This document shows positions 8,569-16,452 of a stretch of 64,000 nt of DNA, piece by piece. Below the pieces are notes generated by a model. It ran no database searches. It was not told where the DNA came from and was given only the letters and a program-made list of their open reading frames with translations. The stretch spans positions 1 to 64,000 of the forward strand of contig CAZEQD010000003.1 in NCBI GenBank assembly GCA_964514305.1, read 5' to 3'. Source of the stretch: CAZEQD01 sp964514305 (GTDB taxonomy: Bacteria; Acidobacteriota; Aminicenantia; Aminicenantales; Aminicenantaceae). Made by a program: the position numbers and the translations under genes. Positions within the stretch are counted from its first letter, which is position 1; each line of letters starts with the position of its first letter.

Positions 8569-9460
8569 GGTACTCAAAGACAAGATAAACCTCAACTTGA
8601 TTCTCTGGAAAATCATCTGGGAGTTTAGGTAAAGGCAAGCTTAAATTTATAGCCTTAAGAGCTGCCTGGTCAAGGATCTCCTCCTGGGAAGTTGTCTCCA
8701 CTTTGAGCAATTCTAACTGCCCATTCTTTCTTACTCGGACTATAATTCCCACCTGATTTTGTTTGGTTATCCATTGGCCGGCTGGCAGCAGCCAATACTT
8801 CTGAATCTTAGCTACTACAGCCTCTGCCCAAGAAGTTAGATCATAGCCATTTTTAAGATAAGATAGTCTGCCTCGAGCAAGAGTCAGGCCCTTTTTTTTA
8901 TCTGAGAAAGATAAAGAAGTTCCGCTTCCAGCCAGAGATGAAAATTCAGGATTAATATATTTTAGAAAATCCAATTTCCTGGCCACCTGACTTTTTTCTC
9001 TTTTGCCCGAAGCTCTTTTTAGCTTACTTAAATTAAAAGATAGCTGTGGGCTAACACCCGAAGACAAACTCTTCTTAGTCTTGCCGCTTAAATTCAACCG
9101 AAAGCTTGAGGATAAAGAAGATGCTGGTACTGGTTGAGAAACCAAGGCAGTTTTCTCTTTCTCACCAGGTTCTGGGGATAATTTTTTCGTTCTCCCAGAA
9201 ATCTGGCCTGGGCGAATTGTATTTTCTCTTGATTTTTTCATAAAAAGGTCAGAAGCAGCTGGCCCTATCCCATACTGGGGTAGATAGAGTTTTTCTGGAG
9301 GAACAATAATGACGGGAGTAATTTTTTCTCTTTCAACAAAGATTTTAACCGGGGAGACCAAAGTCAGAGCCAAATAAGCCAGTAATCCATGAATGATTAA
9401 AGTTAAAAGAGCAGAAATGGTTTTGATTCCAATTTCAGGCTTCAATTTAAATACTTTCAT
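8561..9460 (-). CDS. TonB/TolA-like energy-transducing protein
   Basis: This is a protein of 299 residues with the classic TonB plan. There is a short cytoplasmic start and one membrane helix at about 13-36 (IKTISALLTLIIHGLLAYLA). A long low-complexity periplasmic linker rich in Ser, Lys and Pro follows. The C-terminal domain (about 205-299) holds WAEAVVAKIQKYWLLPAG and VGIIVRVRKNGQLELLKVE, typical of TonB/TolA C-terminal domains. Such proteins couple the inner-membrane ion gradient to outer-membrane receptors. No ExbB/ExbD is in the window. It overlaps the next gene by 8 bases. Whether it acts as TonB, TolA or a specialised transducer cannot be told. Confidence 0.8.
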   Translation of the reverse strand: MKVFKLKPEIGIKTISALLTLIIHGLLAYLALTLVSPVKIFVEREKITPVIIVPPEKLYLPQYGIGPAASDLFMKKSRENTIRPGQISGRTKKLSPEPGEKEKTALVSQPVPASSLSSSFRLNLSGKTKKSLSSGVSPQLSFNLSKLKRASGKREKSQVARKLDFLKYINPEFSSLAGSGTSLSFSDKKKGLTLARGRLSYLKNGYDLTSWAEAVVAKIQKYWLLPAGQWITKQNQVGIIVRVRKNGQLELLKVETTSQEEILDQAALKAINLSLPLPKLPDDFPENQVEVYLVFEYHD

Positions 9461-9528
9461 CCTTATCTCATATTATAGTACACATCTTCTCCTATATCAT
9501 AAAAGGCCAATTTAAGTCGAAAAGTTAC

Positions 9529-9562
9529 AAGAAATAACAAAATAACTCGATTGTTATTTCTT
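9529..9562. repeat. Perfect inverted repeat, 12-base arms
   Basis: AAGAAATAACAA (9529-9540) and TTGTTATTTCTT (9551-9562) are exact complements around a 10-base loop. There is no T tract after it, so it is more likely an operator or a structured 5' leader than a terminator. Confidence 0.55.
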
Positions 9563-9826
9563 TGGTAATGATATTTAGGTACTCCAACCGAAATAAGCAT
9601 GCTTGGGCTAGAAAAAACATTAAAAAAAAATCAAAAAAAAGCTTGACATTTAATCCAAAAAAAAATTAATATTGCTCCTTTTAAAGATTTGAGGCTTCAT
9701 GCTTCAGATTGGGTATTAGGTAAAAAAGCATTTCCTATTTGATAATAATTAAAACGATGATTGACAGCTCTAATAGATGTTTAATGAAAGTTTTGGAGAG
9801 AATTTATTAAAGATGAGCTTATTAAT

Positions 9827-9844
9827 TTGGCATGATTTTTGCAT
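9827..9844 (+). promoter_or_regulatory. Sigma-54 (RpoN) -24/-12 promoter
   Basis: TTGGCATGATTTTTGCAT carries GG and GC exactly 10 bases apart and matches the TGGCAC-N5-TTGC consensus closely. It ends 35 bases before the ATG at 9880, leaving a short leader with a GCGAGGA ribosome site. Expression would need an enhancer-binding activator such as the one at 32690. Confidence 0.75.
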
Positions 9845-9879
9845 AGATTATTTTAGTTTAATTTGAAGCGAGGAAAAAA

Positions 9880-10119
9880 ATGCAGACATCCCAGAACATT
9901 GATTATCAAAAACAAATTGATGAAGCTATGAAGCGAGCTAAGTGTAAAAAAGTTTTATACCTTTATGATGAATACTGGAATAGACAATTACTCGGCGTTT
10001 TCAGCAAGAGTAAAGCTGCCCAAATAAAAAAATATCTACGCCAGAAAAAACTAATCGATCGCTTGGCTGAATTTGATATCCTCACCACAGAGCCTGACAC
10101 CGACTTCAAATACAAATAA
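9880..10119 (+). CDS. Small orphan protein under sigma-54 control
   Basis: This small soluble protein of 79 residues is rich in Lys, Asp and Tyr and has no signal peptide or membrane helix. The text is helical at both ends (QKQIDEAMKRAKCKKVLYLYDEY, KSKAAQIKKYLRQKKLIDRLAEF). The middle VLYLYDEYWNRQLLGVFSK looks like a beta hairpin. I do not recognise a family. The case for a real gene is the sigma-54 promoter just upstream, a GAGGA ribosome site and coding-like composition. It is flanked by oppositely oriented genes, so it is probably a single-gene transcript. The function is unknown. Confidence 0.7.
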   Translation: MQTSQNIDYQKQIDEAMKRAKCKKVLYLYDEYWNRQLLGVFSKSKAAQIKKYLRQKKLIDRLAEFDILTTEPDTDFKYK

Positions 10120-10163
10120 ACACCAACAAACCGCCTCAGGCATTTCTCAGATAAAGAGGGGCT

Positions 10164-11279
10164 TTATTTCTCCCAGAAGACACTATAACGTTTTATGATT
10201 TTATATCCTTCTTCTGATTCTTCAATTGAATAAAGCTTATGGTTTTTCCAGGCTCTGGGATCTGCTTTATGGACAAAGCGAGCTATATATTTGCCTTCTG
10301 AATCAAAAACATCAAAGAAATACTCGCCCTCAGCTTTGCCCTTCTCAAAAGTTCTAACAAATAATCGCCCTTCCTCGTCTAAAGTAAAATACTGGTAAGC
10401 AGGAAAATACTTAGGAAACTCTATTCTGTCTTTAAAATTAAAGCCAACATCTGGTATCCTTTTCAGTATTTCCTCTTTATCTTTGTCAGTAATTTTGACC
10501 GGATCATATTCTTTTTGAATTATTTTTATAAGTTTTCCCTGAGGATTATAGATTTTGATTTTATACTCTTCAGGCCGGCCATAGTAAATAGTGTCATCTT
10601 TATTTATCTGGGCAAAGAAAAGAAACTCAAAAATGTTCATTTTCCCTTGAAGGGGATTTTTAAATTCGATTTCATCTAGGGTAAAGAGCGGTTTCAAATC
10701 CTGATCATATTTTCTTACTTCCCAGAACATTTTACTTCCTTCCAGAACTAATTCCCGGCCGACCATATTTCCTTTAGAATCGAAGCTTAGATTAACTAAA
10801 GATGTTTTATCGGCTAAAGATACATTCCTTAAAAATTTCCCATTCAGACTGAAAAAGGCCAACCTTCTATTCATTGTGTCTTCAATCATCAACTCATTCT
10901 CAGGAGTAATCAATATTCCAGAGGGCATATTCAATTCTCCCGGCCCCTGGCCCTTTTGGGCAAATTTCTGTTTAAATTTTCCTTGATTGTCAAAAACTCT
11001 GACAACAGCTTCTTTGAAATCAACCACAAAAATATGGCCATCATCATCTACCGTAAAAGCATTAACTTCAGAAAAGGACTCATCAGGATTATCACTGGCC
11101 CCGATGGTAAAATCTTCCTGGAGTCGTAGTCTGGACAGGGAACCCTTAGGAGGATGGGGCTTTTTGGGATTGATAATGACCTGGACCCCATTCACGGTCT
11201 TTATCTTCTGGGCCTCAGCTTGAAGGCTAAAGGCAAAGACCAACAACAAGAAAAAAATCAAATAAAGTATTTTCTTCAC
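10164..11279 (-). CDS. Exported 6-bladed beta-propeller protein
   Basis: This is a 371-residue protein with a signal peptide (MKKILYLIFFLLLVFAFSLQ, then AEA). Propeller blades follow with NHL-like text: INAFTV-type strands such as VNAFTVDDDGHIFVVDFKEAVVRVFDNQGKF, and LITPENELMIEDTMNRRLAFFSLNG. This matches the 6-bladed beta-propeller (BF3950/NHL-like) proteins common in Bacteroidota and Acidobacteriota. They are probably periplasmic or surface ligand-binding proteins. The start is GTG with an AGAGGT ribosome site. It lies 17 bases downstream of the S9 peptidase gene and is probably cotranscribed with it. No catalytic residues can be assigned. Confidence 0.8.
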   Translation of the reverse strand: MKKILYLIFFLLLVFAFSLQAEAQKIKTVNGVQVIINPKKPHPPKGSLSRLRLQEDFTIGASDNPDESFSEVNAFTVDDDGHIFVVDFKEAVVRVFDNQGKFKQKFAQKGQGPGELNMPSGILITPENELMIEDTMNRRLAFFSLNGKFLRNVSLADKTSLVNLSFDSKGNMVGRELVLEGSKMFWEVRKYDQDLKPLFTLDEIEFKNPLQGKMNIFEFLFFAQINKDDTIYYGRPEEYKIKIYNPQGKLIKIIQKEYDPVKITDKDKEEILKRIPDVGFNFKDRIEFPKYFPAYQYFTLDEEGRLFVRTFEKGKAEGEYFFDVFDSEGKYIARFVHKADPRAWKNHKLYSIEESEEGYKIIKRYSVFWEK

Positions 11280-11296
11280 TTTTTACCTCTCTGCGG

Positions 11297-13387
11297 CTAC
11301 CTTTTGTGTAGATAGCGGTCTAAGAACTCACAGGTTCGGCGATAAGCTTCCATTCTGTGCTTATAAAGAAGAAATTCATGCGGCTCATCCGGACAAATCA
11401 TTAGCTCAAAATGGACATCTCCCTTGGCTCTTAGCTTCTGGACAAGCTCAACTGACTGAGAAAAAGGCACATTACGATCATCATCTCCCTGGATAATGAG
11501 AACAGGTGATTTCCACTTATCAATGCTGGCCACGGGTGAAGATTCGAAAGCGAGCTTGCGGCCAGCCTCATCAAGCCTCCCCCAACGCATCTGGGACCAG
11601 TCATGAACCCCAGCCAGATCGACACCAACCTTGAAAATATCTGAGTTACGGGCCAGGCCCATGGCCGTTAAAAGGCCTCCATAAGAAAGGCCCCAAAGAC
11701 CCACTTTTTCCGGGTCAACCTCTGGCCGGCTCTGCAGATACCTTGCCCCAGCCACCACATCTTGATACTCTGAAGCTCCTCTCTGTCCGGTGTTGGGTGC
11801 ATAACGAAAAGAACGTCCATACATAATACCGCTCCTGTAATTAATGGAAATGACCACATATCCTTGGTTGGCCAGATACTGGTTAATCCCATAAGCTTCT
11901 GAATAGAATTCCATGTAATGCCATCCCAGAAGCATCTGCCGCATAGGGCCTCCGTGGGTATAAACGATGCCCGGTCTCCTATCCCCCGCCTTTGCCCCTT
12001 TAGGTATAAAGAGCTGGCAAAAAATATCCAGCCCATCTTCTGCTTTGACGGTTACAAGCTTGGGAATTACAAGATCATCGAGAGGGAACTGAGATGGTAA
12101 CTGGCGGGGAGCAATAATCTTTATCTTCCCCCCTTGAGAAGCCACCAGCCCAACTGAGAGGGGATGCTTGGCTGTAGAAAAGAGAAAAGCAAAATTTTTC
12201 CCTGAGGCTAAGGCTACCGGATAGGTGCCAATAGTAGCTCCTTTGGTTAACTGGACTGCCTTTCCTCCGGCTGTGGGCACTTTCCAGATATGACGTCCAT
12301 TAATATCCCCATGATTACAGCTGTAAAAAAGCATCCTTCCATCAGCAGAGAGTCCGAGATGCTCAACAGCGCCTTCCCCAGGAGTTAAGTCTGTAGGGAC
12401 ACCGCCTGTCAGATGTAGTGAAAAAACATGATTCCAGTTATCGTTTTCAGCTGTAAACAAGATCCGGTTGTTTTCTGTAACCATCAGATTGCGGACAGAA
12501 TAGAATTGAGGTTCTTTTCCTTTGGCTGTCCATAAATTATGGCCTTGGCCAGTATCTGCGTCTGCAATCCAAATGGCCCGCTGGGATGGTTTTCGGAAAA
12601 AGCTGTAAAAATCGCCGCGTTTGCCTCCGGGATCTCGGAAAAAGACTACCTGTTTTCCATCCCCAGTCCAGGCCGGGCTGCTGTCCCAGTCAACACCAGG
12701 AGCGAGCCAGGTTATCTTTCGCTCATCTATATCAAAAATACCAATATAACTGTGATCGCTGCGGCTGCTAACAAAAGCTATCCTTTTCCCACCCGGAGAC
12801 CAACAGGGCCTTCCGTTTTTTCCGGCTGCTTTAAAAAGCAACTCAGGAACCGGTCTCTCTCCTGAAGAGCTGGGATCTTTTAGGGAAACACGATAGATCT
12901 GCCCTTCTTTAAACACAAGAATCCAGCGGCCGTCAGGAGAGATAACCGGATGGTTACCCTGGCACACTCTCCAGGGATTTCCCCCATTTGTTTTTACTGC
13001 CCAAATAGCCTGTTCCACTCCATCCGGATCGCTCTTAGGGTTGGTCACCCAGCCTTGCTGGTTGGGGTTTCCGCCCCGAACATAAACCACAAGGGAACCA
13101 TCATCAGTGATGGCCAGATCAGGTATCTCAAACACCTCATCTTGTTTATAATGGGTCAAGTTGACTGGAAGAAAATCCGGGGCAGCCGCCATCCAGACAT
13201 TCCTCTTTCCAGCTGTGTAAAAAATCCAGGCAATCCGGTCCGCTTTTTTGGCCGAAACCAGATGCTTAGGATAGGGAGCACTTAGAACCTGCTCTAAGGT
13301 GAAGGTCCCTTTCGTTGTTTTAGCCTGGCCAGTACCAAGAAATAGGGCCAGGAAAACAATAAAGATCCAAGGTTTGCAATTTCTCAT
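11297..13387 (-). CDS. Exported S9 family prolyl oligopeptidase/dipeptidyl aminopeptidase
   Basis: This is a 696-residue serine peptidase. A signal peptide (IFIVFLALFLGTGQAK) leads into a beta-propeller with TolB-like repeats (PVISPDGRWILVFKEG, PCWSPGGKRIAFVSSRSD). A C-terminal alpha/beta-hydrolase domain starts near residue 440 with GIVYTHGGP. The catalytic triad is visible: S568 in GLSYGG, an Asp in GDDDRNVP (about 636), and H670 in DEPHEF. It probably trims short peptides in the periplasm or outside the cell. A strong AAGGAGG site precedes ATG. It leads a pair with the propeller gene downstream. Confidence 0.92.
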   Translation of the reverse strand: MRNCKPWIFIVFLALFLGTGQAKTTKGTFTLEQVLSAPYPKHLVSAKKADRIAWIFYTAGKRNVWMAAAPDFLPVNLTHYKQDEVFEIPDLAITDDGSLVVYVRGGNPNQQGWVTNPKSDPDGVEQAIWAVKTNGGNPWRVCQGNHPVISPDGRWILVFKEGQIYRVSLKDPSSSGERPVPELLFKAAGKNGRPCWSPGGKRIAFVSSRSDHSYIGIFDIDERKITWLAPGVDWDSSPAWTGDGKQVVFFRDPGGKRGDFYSFFRKPSQRAIWIADADTGQGHNLWTAKGKEPQFYSVRNLMVTENNRILFTAENDNWNHVFSLHLTGGVPTDLTPGEGAVEHLGLSADGRMLFYSCNHGDINGRHIWKVPTAGGKAVQLTKGATIGTYPVALASGKNFAFLFSTAKHPLSVGLVASQGGKIKIIAPRQLPSQFPLDDLVIPKLVTVKAEDGLDIFCQLFIPKGAKAGDRRPGIVYTHGGPMRQMLLGWHYMEFYSEAYGINQYLANQGYVVISINYRSGIMYGRSFRYAPNTGQRGASEYQDVVAGARYLQSRPEVDPEKVGLWGLSYGGLLTAMGLARNSDIFKVGVDLAGVHDWSQMRWGRLDEAGRKLAFESSPVASIDKWKSPVLIIQGDDDRNVPFSQSVELVQKLRAKGDVHFELMICPDEPHEFLLYKHRMEAYRRTCEFLDRYLHKR

Positions 13388-13727
13388 TATTCCTCCTTAT
13401 TAAAAAATGAATATTTGAGCCGAAAGTCCATCTCTTGACTCTGAGATAATGGCTGTCTTTTTGAGGAAAAAGAAAAGACATCAAGATGTGGAAACATATA
13501 AAACAAAATAATCCTCCGAAAGAAATTTATCAATAGGTTGTCGGAAAAAATCTTATATAAAATTTCTTTTTGGCTTGGCTGATGGAGGTCTCTTTGCGAC
13601 AATGATCAGATCGAGGCATTTGATGATTTTGTCCGCTACGTCCTAAACAGCGATGAAGGTTATAATTTGCCTCTCGCCACATAACTCAGGACAGATAAGA
13701 AGATCTGCTTCATAAACTAAATCATCT
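13388..13727. other. Intergenic region, possible gene remnant
   Basis: This 340-base gap lies between the S9 gene start and the CapA gene end. The left half is AT-rich and non-coding by composition. At 13583-13684 the plus strand has a short protein-like stretch (see separate entry). Confidence 0.5.
13583..13684 (+). pseudogene. Possible C-terminal gene remnant
   Basis: The plus strand reads LCDNDQIEAFDDFVRYVLNS followed by DEGYNLPLAT and a stop, with an in-frame TGA 12 bases upstream of the segment. The composition is protein-like, but there is no start codon, ribosome site or recognised family. It may be a decayed 3' end or chance. Confidence 0.2.
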
Positions 13728-15152
13728 TCAGTGGGAGGCCTTAAGCCAGATTCCTATTCCCTTCTGGAATTCAATCCGAGTCCCAAAAGGGGCAGAAAGT
13801 TGAGCTAAGTGTTCAATGATTTTCGAGGCTTTAGCCTCCTCGGCTAAAAAAGCTGTCCCCCGCTGGGAACGAGGCTCTTTTTGACCTAAGTCAAGCGGAT
13901 AAAGCTTTAAATCAACCATTTTCCCTTCTTTAAAAGAAGGAACGGCGATTATGCTTTCATACCATATTGGATTTGACGGAAAGCCGATAGTTCCCCCTTT
14001 ATAGCGCTTATCATATAAATCAGCCGCCAGAGCCGTGGCCGGCAAATCCAGTTTCTCATAAAAATCGGCCGGCACCGGATCAATTGTTTCATTCTGAAAA
14101 ATAAAATTTCCCAGACTATAAAAAATTGGCCTGCCTTTATAAATTTCTATACCCCGAAGCTGGTGAGGACCAGTAACCACAAAAGCACTGGCCCCAGCAT
14201 CGATACACTGCTTGGCCAAGTTTCTCAGCCACTCAGGCGGCTTTACATACTTATTTCCTGGCTGATGAGAATGGCTGGCTACAATCACACAATCAGCCAT
14301 TTCCGCAGCATTAGCAACTTGATGAAGAATTCTCTCTTTATCTTCAGAATAAGGAGTCTCTACAACTTTGTACTCTTTACCAGGAACGACTGTTATCCTT
14401 GAAACAGGCGAATCAACGCTAAATATAGTCAGAGGAGAAGAAGGTTGGGAAGGAGGGCTGCCGCCGAGTTTGGGCGCTAATTTAGAAAGTAGCATAAAAG
14501 TCTCTTTATCGACTTGAAAAACTCTTTTCAACCGTAAGGCATTAAGACCAGGGCGGCCAACCATGTCCTGGCGGCAGGCCCCGGCCCGGGACATACGGGT
14601 AAAGCTGGAAGCAAAGCTGATTAGAGCCACCCGTCCTTTGACAGTACTCAGGTAACCAGGCCGGCTGGCCTGACCAAGATGAAGACCGCTGCCGGCATGA
14701 ACAATTCCTAATCTATCCAAAAGGGCATCAGTAACTTTCATCCCTTCCACTCCATAATCGGTGGTATGATTGTTGGCTCTACTCATTAAATCAAAGCCCA
14801 TCTTTTTCAAATCATAAGCACATTCAGGCGGCCCAACTTCCCAGTTTCCTCCATTCTCAACCTCAGGCCAGCCTTTAAAATCAGAAAAGCGAATCAAAGA
14901 AAGCTCCAAATTCAAAAAAGCAGCATCGGCCTTTTGGATAATAGCTATCATCTGCTGAAATTGAGGATAAAGCGGATTATCAAACTGGGCAATTCTGTGG
15001 GTAATGATAGCATCACCGACTAAAGCCAAGGTTATCTGCTGCTTAGGCCCAGGCCTGACGATTTGAGCCCTAAGGCTAATAATTCCTATCAAAATAAAGA
15101 GCAAAGCCCAACTAAAAACCAAAAAGAACTTTTTTAATGGGATTTTATTCAT
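13728..15152 (-). CDS. CapA family (PGA_cap) metallophosphatase-like exported protein
   Basis: This is a 474-residue protein with an N-terminal membrane/signal segment (FFLVFSWALLFILIGIISLR). The CapA/PgsA-type calcineurin-like fold follows: TLALVGDAIIT, ADAAFLNLELSL, LMSRANNHTTDYGVEGM and VIVASHSHQPGNKY. Late motifs FVVTGPHQLRGIEIYKGRPIFYSLGNFIFQ are hallmarks of the family. CapA proteins are tied to poly-gamma-glutamate capsule export, but many stand-alone homologues have unknown substrates. No pgsBC genes are nearby, so a capsule role is not supported. It has a GGAGATAGGCCAATG start region and lies 35 bases downstream of the MBL gene. Confidence 0.87.
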   Translation of the reverse strand: MNKIPLKKFFLVFSWALLFILIGIISLRAQIVRPGPKQQITLALVGDAIITHRIAQFDNPLYPQFQQMIAIIQKADAAFLNLELSLIRFSDFKGWPEVENGGNWEVGPPECAYDLKKMGFDLMSRANNHTTDYGVEGMKVTDALLDRLGIVHAGSGLHLGQASRPGYLSTVKGRVALISFASSFTRMSRAGACRQDMVGRPGLNALRLKRVFQVDKETFMLLSKLAPKLGGSPPSQPSSPLTIFSVDSPVSRITVVPGKEYKVVETPYSEDKERILHQVANAAEMADCVIVASHSHQPGNKYVKPPEWLRNLAKQCIDAGASAFVVTGPHQLRGIEIYKGRPIFYSLGNFIFQNETIDPVPADFYEKLDLPATALAADLYDKRYKGGTIGFPSNPIWYESIIAVPSFKEGKMVDLKLYPLDLGQKEPRSQRGTAFLAEEAKASKIIEHLAQLSAPFGTRIEFQKGIGIWLKASH

Positions 15153-15187
15153 TGGCCTATCTCCTTTTTAAAAGCATAGCTTGCTTT

Positions 15188-16006
15188 TTATTTTTTTAAC
15201 CTAACAACTTTCCCTACCCCCATACGAATATAATTGGGGCCAAAGGCTTTTTTAAAAAGAGCAATAGCCTTATCACCTGTACAGTGAGTAGGCCCACATT
15301 TTTTAACACCCAAGTTTTTGAATTGAGAGATAATCTGCCTCACCTCATTATCTGACTTGTGCATCAGATGGAAGCCGCCCAGGACAAAATAAGCTTTCTT
15401 ATTTAATATTTCTTCAGCCTTTTTAACGATATTGACGATTCCTGGATGAGCACAGCCCGTTACGACCACTAACCCTTGACTTGTATTTAATATTAATGAT
15501 TGTTCCTTTATCTGTTCGCCCATTTCTCCAGTAAGAAAAACATCTTTACATATTTCTAAGGGCCGACTAACTCTGACAGGATAAGCACCCTTGCTTTTCA
15601 CTTTTTCCATAAAATCATCTGGAAAAGAGGCCGGCACATAAACCGGAACATCATGCTTTTTTTCCAGAACAGAAAACAGTCCTCCTGTATGATCAAGATG
15701 GATGTGAGAAATGGCAACCTGATCTACTCGGCCTATATCAATTCCCAATTTTCGAATGTTGTGCCATAAAACATCACTTTTGGTTCCAGTGTCGAAAAGA
15801 ATTGTTTTCTCTGTACCTTCAATCAGGCAGGAAAATCCCCAATCAGCTTTGGTCCCTTCTGTGTATACATAGTTATCATAAAGAATTGTTATTTCAATTT
15901 TGTCTGAACCTGTTATTAGTTTCTGACTGGAGTAAGATGAGGCAGAAGCAAAGATAAAGACAAAAATAATTAATAAACTGAAAACCATAGCTCTAAAAAT
16001 ACTCAT
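15188..16006 (-). CDS. Exported MBL-fold metallohydrolase (COG1237-like)
   Basis: This is a 272-residue metallo-beta-lactamase-fold hydrolase with a signal peptide (MVFSLLIIFVFIFASASS). The metal ligands are clear: HIHLDH at 101-106, H187 in TGCAHPGIVN and H213 in GGFHLM. The GCAHPG and GFHL blocks match the COG1237 group, related to the 7,8-dihydropterin-6-methyl aminobenzene phosphate synthase-like proteins. The true substrate is unknown, and the signal peptide makes a folate-type role unlikely. A strong GGGAGG ribosome site precedes ATG. Weak promoter elements (TATAAG at 16039-16044) lie upstream. It is probably transcribed with capA. Confidence 0.85.
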   Translation of the reverse strand: MSIFRAMVFSLLIIFVFIFASASSYSSQKLITGSDKIEITILYDNYVYTEGTKADWGFSCLIEGTEKTILFDTGTKSDVLWHNIRKLGIDIGRVDQVAISHIHLDHTGGLFSVLEKKHDVPVYVPASFPDDFMEKVKSKGAYPVRVSRPLEICKDVFLTGEMGEQIKEQSLILNTSQGLVVVTGCAHPGIVNIVKKAEEILNKKAYFVLGGFHLMHKSDNEVRQIISQFKNLGVKKCGPTHCTGDKAIALFKKAFGPNYIRMGVGKVVRLKK

Positions 16007-16142
16007 TGGTTCCTCCCTTTCTCTTTATTCAATTTAGCCTTATATCATTTATATAAAATATGCAAGTAGAAAAAATTATTTTAACCTTAAAATTCTATTT
16101 TGGACCATCTCAAATCCAGAAAAATGTAACAATTAATTTTAC

Positions 16143-16258
16143 TGTAGGGACCGGTCTCCGACTGGTCCGTTATATAATTAAACGGCCCGCTGGGGACAGC
16201 AGGCTTTACATGAGATGATGCAATGGCTTCCGGCCTGATAGGGACATCTGGCCCTGCA
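16143..16258. repeat. REP-like repeat cluster, copy A (three units)
   Basis: The first unit (16143 on) begins TGTAGGGACCGG and ends GGTCCGTT. After TATATAATT comes an inverted unit, AACGGCCCGCTGGGGACAGC through CTTTACA (to 16210). A degenerate third unit with GGCCTGATAGGGACATC and GGCCCTGCA lies at 16230-16258. Units one and two are head-to-head, as in paired REP elements. Confidence 0.8.
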
Positions 16259-16376
16259 GAGGATAGAACCTATGTTTTTTCTAAAAGGGATAGCCCAATT
16301 ATACGCTTAAATCAAGGAGCAAACTTTTTGAAATTAAACATTCCAAAAAAACACTGATAAAAAAACCTACTTTTAG

Positions 16377-16405
16377 TTGAAATAATCTTTAAATCTTCCT
16401 AAGAT
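16377..16405 (+). promoter_or_regulatory. Candidate sigma-70 promoter of the BNR-repeat gene
   Basis: TTGAAA (16377-16382), a 17-base spacer and TAAGAT (16400-16405) lie about 50 bases ahead of the ATG at 16453. The match is moderate. Confidence 0.4.
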
Positions 16406-16452
16406 TAGTTAAATGGTAAGCAATAAAATAAAATCCATCAACAGGAGGCATA

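Larger units (their letters stand above)
9461..9879. other. Intergenic region with hairpin, possible sigma-70 and clear sigma-54 promoter
   Basis: This 419-base divergent spacer separates the TonB-like gene from the small gene at 9880. It holds a perfect 12-base inverted repeat (9529-9562) and a TTGACA (9643-9648) with TAATAT 18 bases on. The sigma-54 element lies at 9827-9844. No coding frame was seen. Confidence 0.6.
16007..16452. other. Divergent intergenic region with REP cluster and promoter
   Basis: This 446-base space separates the MBL gene from the BNR gene. It contains three REP-like units (16143-16258) and a candidate promoter for the BNR gene (16377-16405). The rest is AT-rich without coding potential. 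Confidence 0.7.

Noticed and set aside
9643..9672. TTGACA-N18-TAATAT sigma-70 promoter before the 79-residue gene
   Set aside because: The -10 is only 4/6 in very A/T-rich DNA and lies over 200 bases upstream; the sigma-54 element is far better placed.
10120..10163. GCCTCAGGC hairpin as a bidirectional terminator
   Set aside because: The stem is only 3 bases and no T run follows in either direction.
13387..13602. 71-codon minus-strand frame upstream of the S9 peptidase
   Set aside because: Low-complexity, no ribosome site, no recognisable domain, and it overlaps the S9 start and its Shine-Dalgarno.
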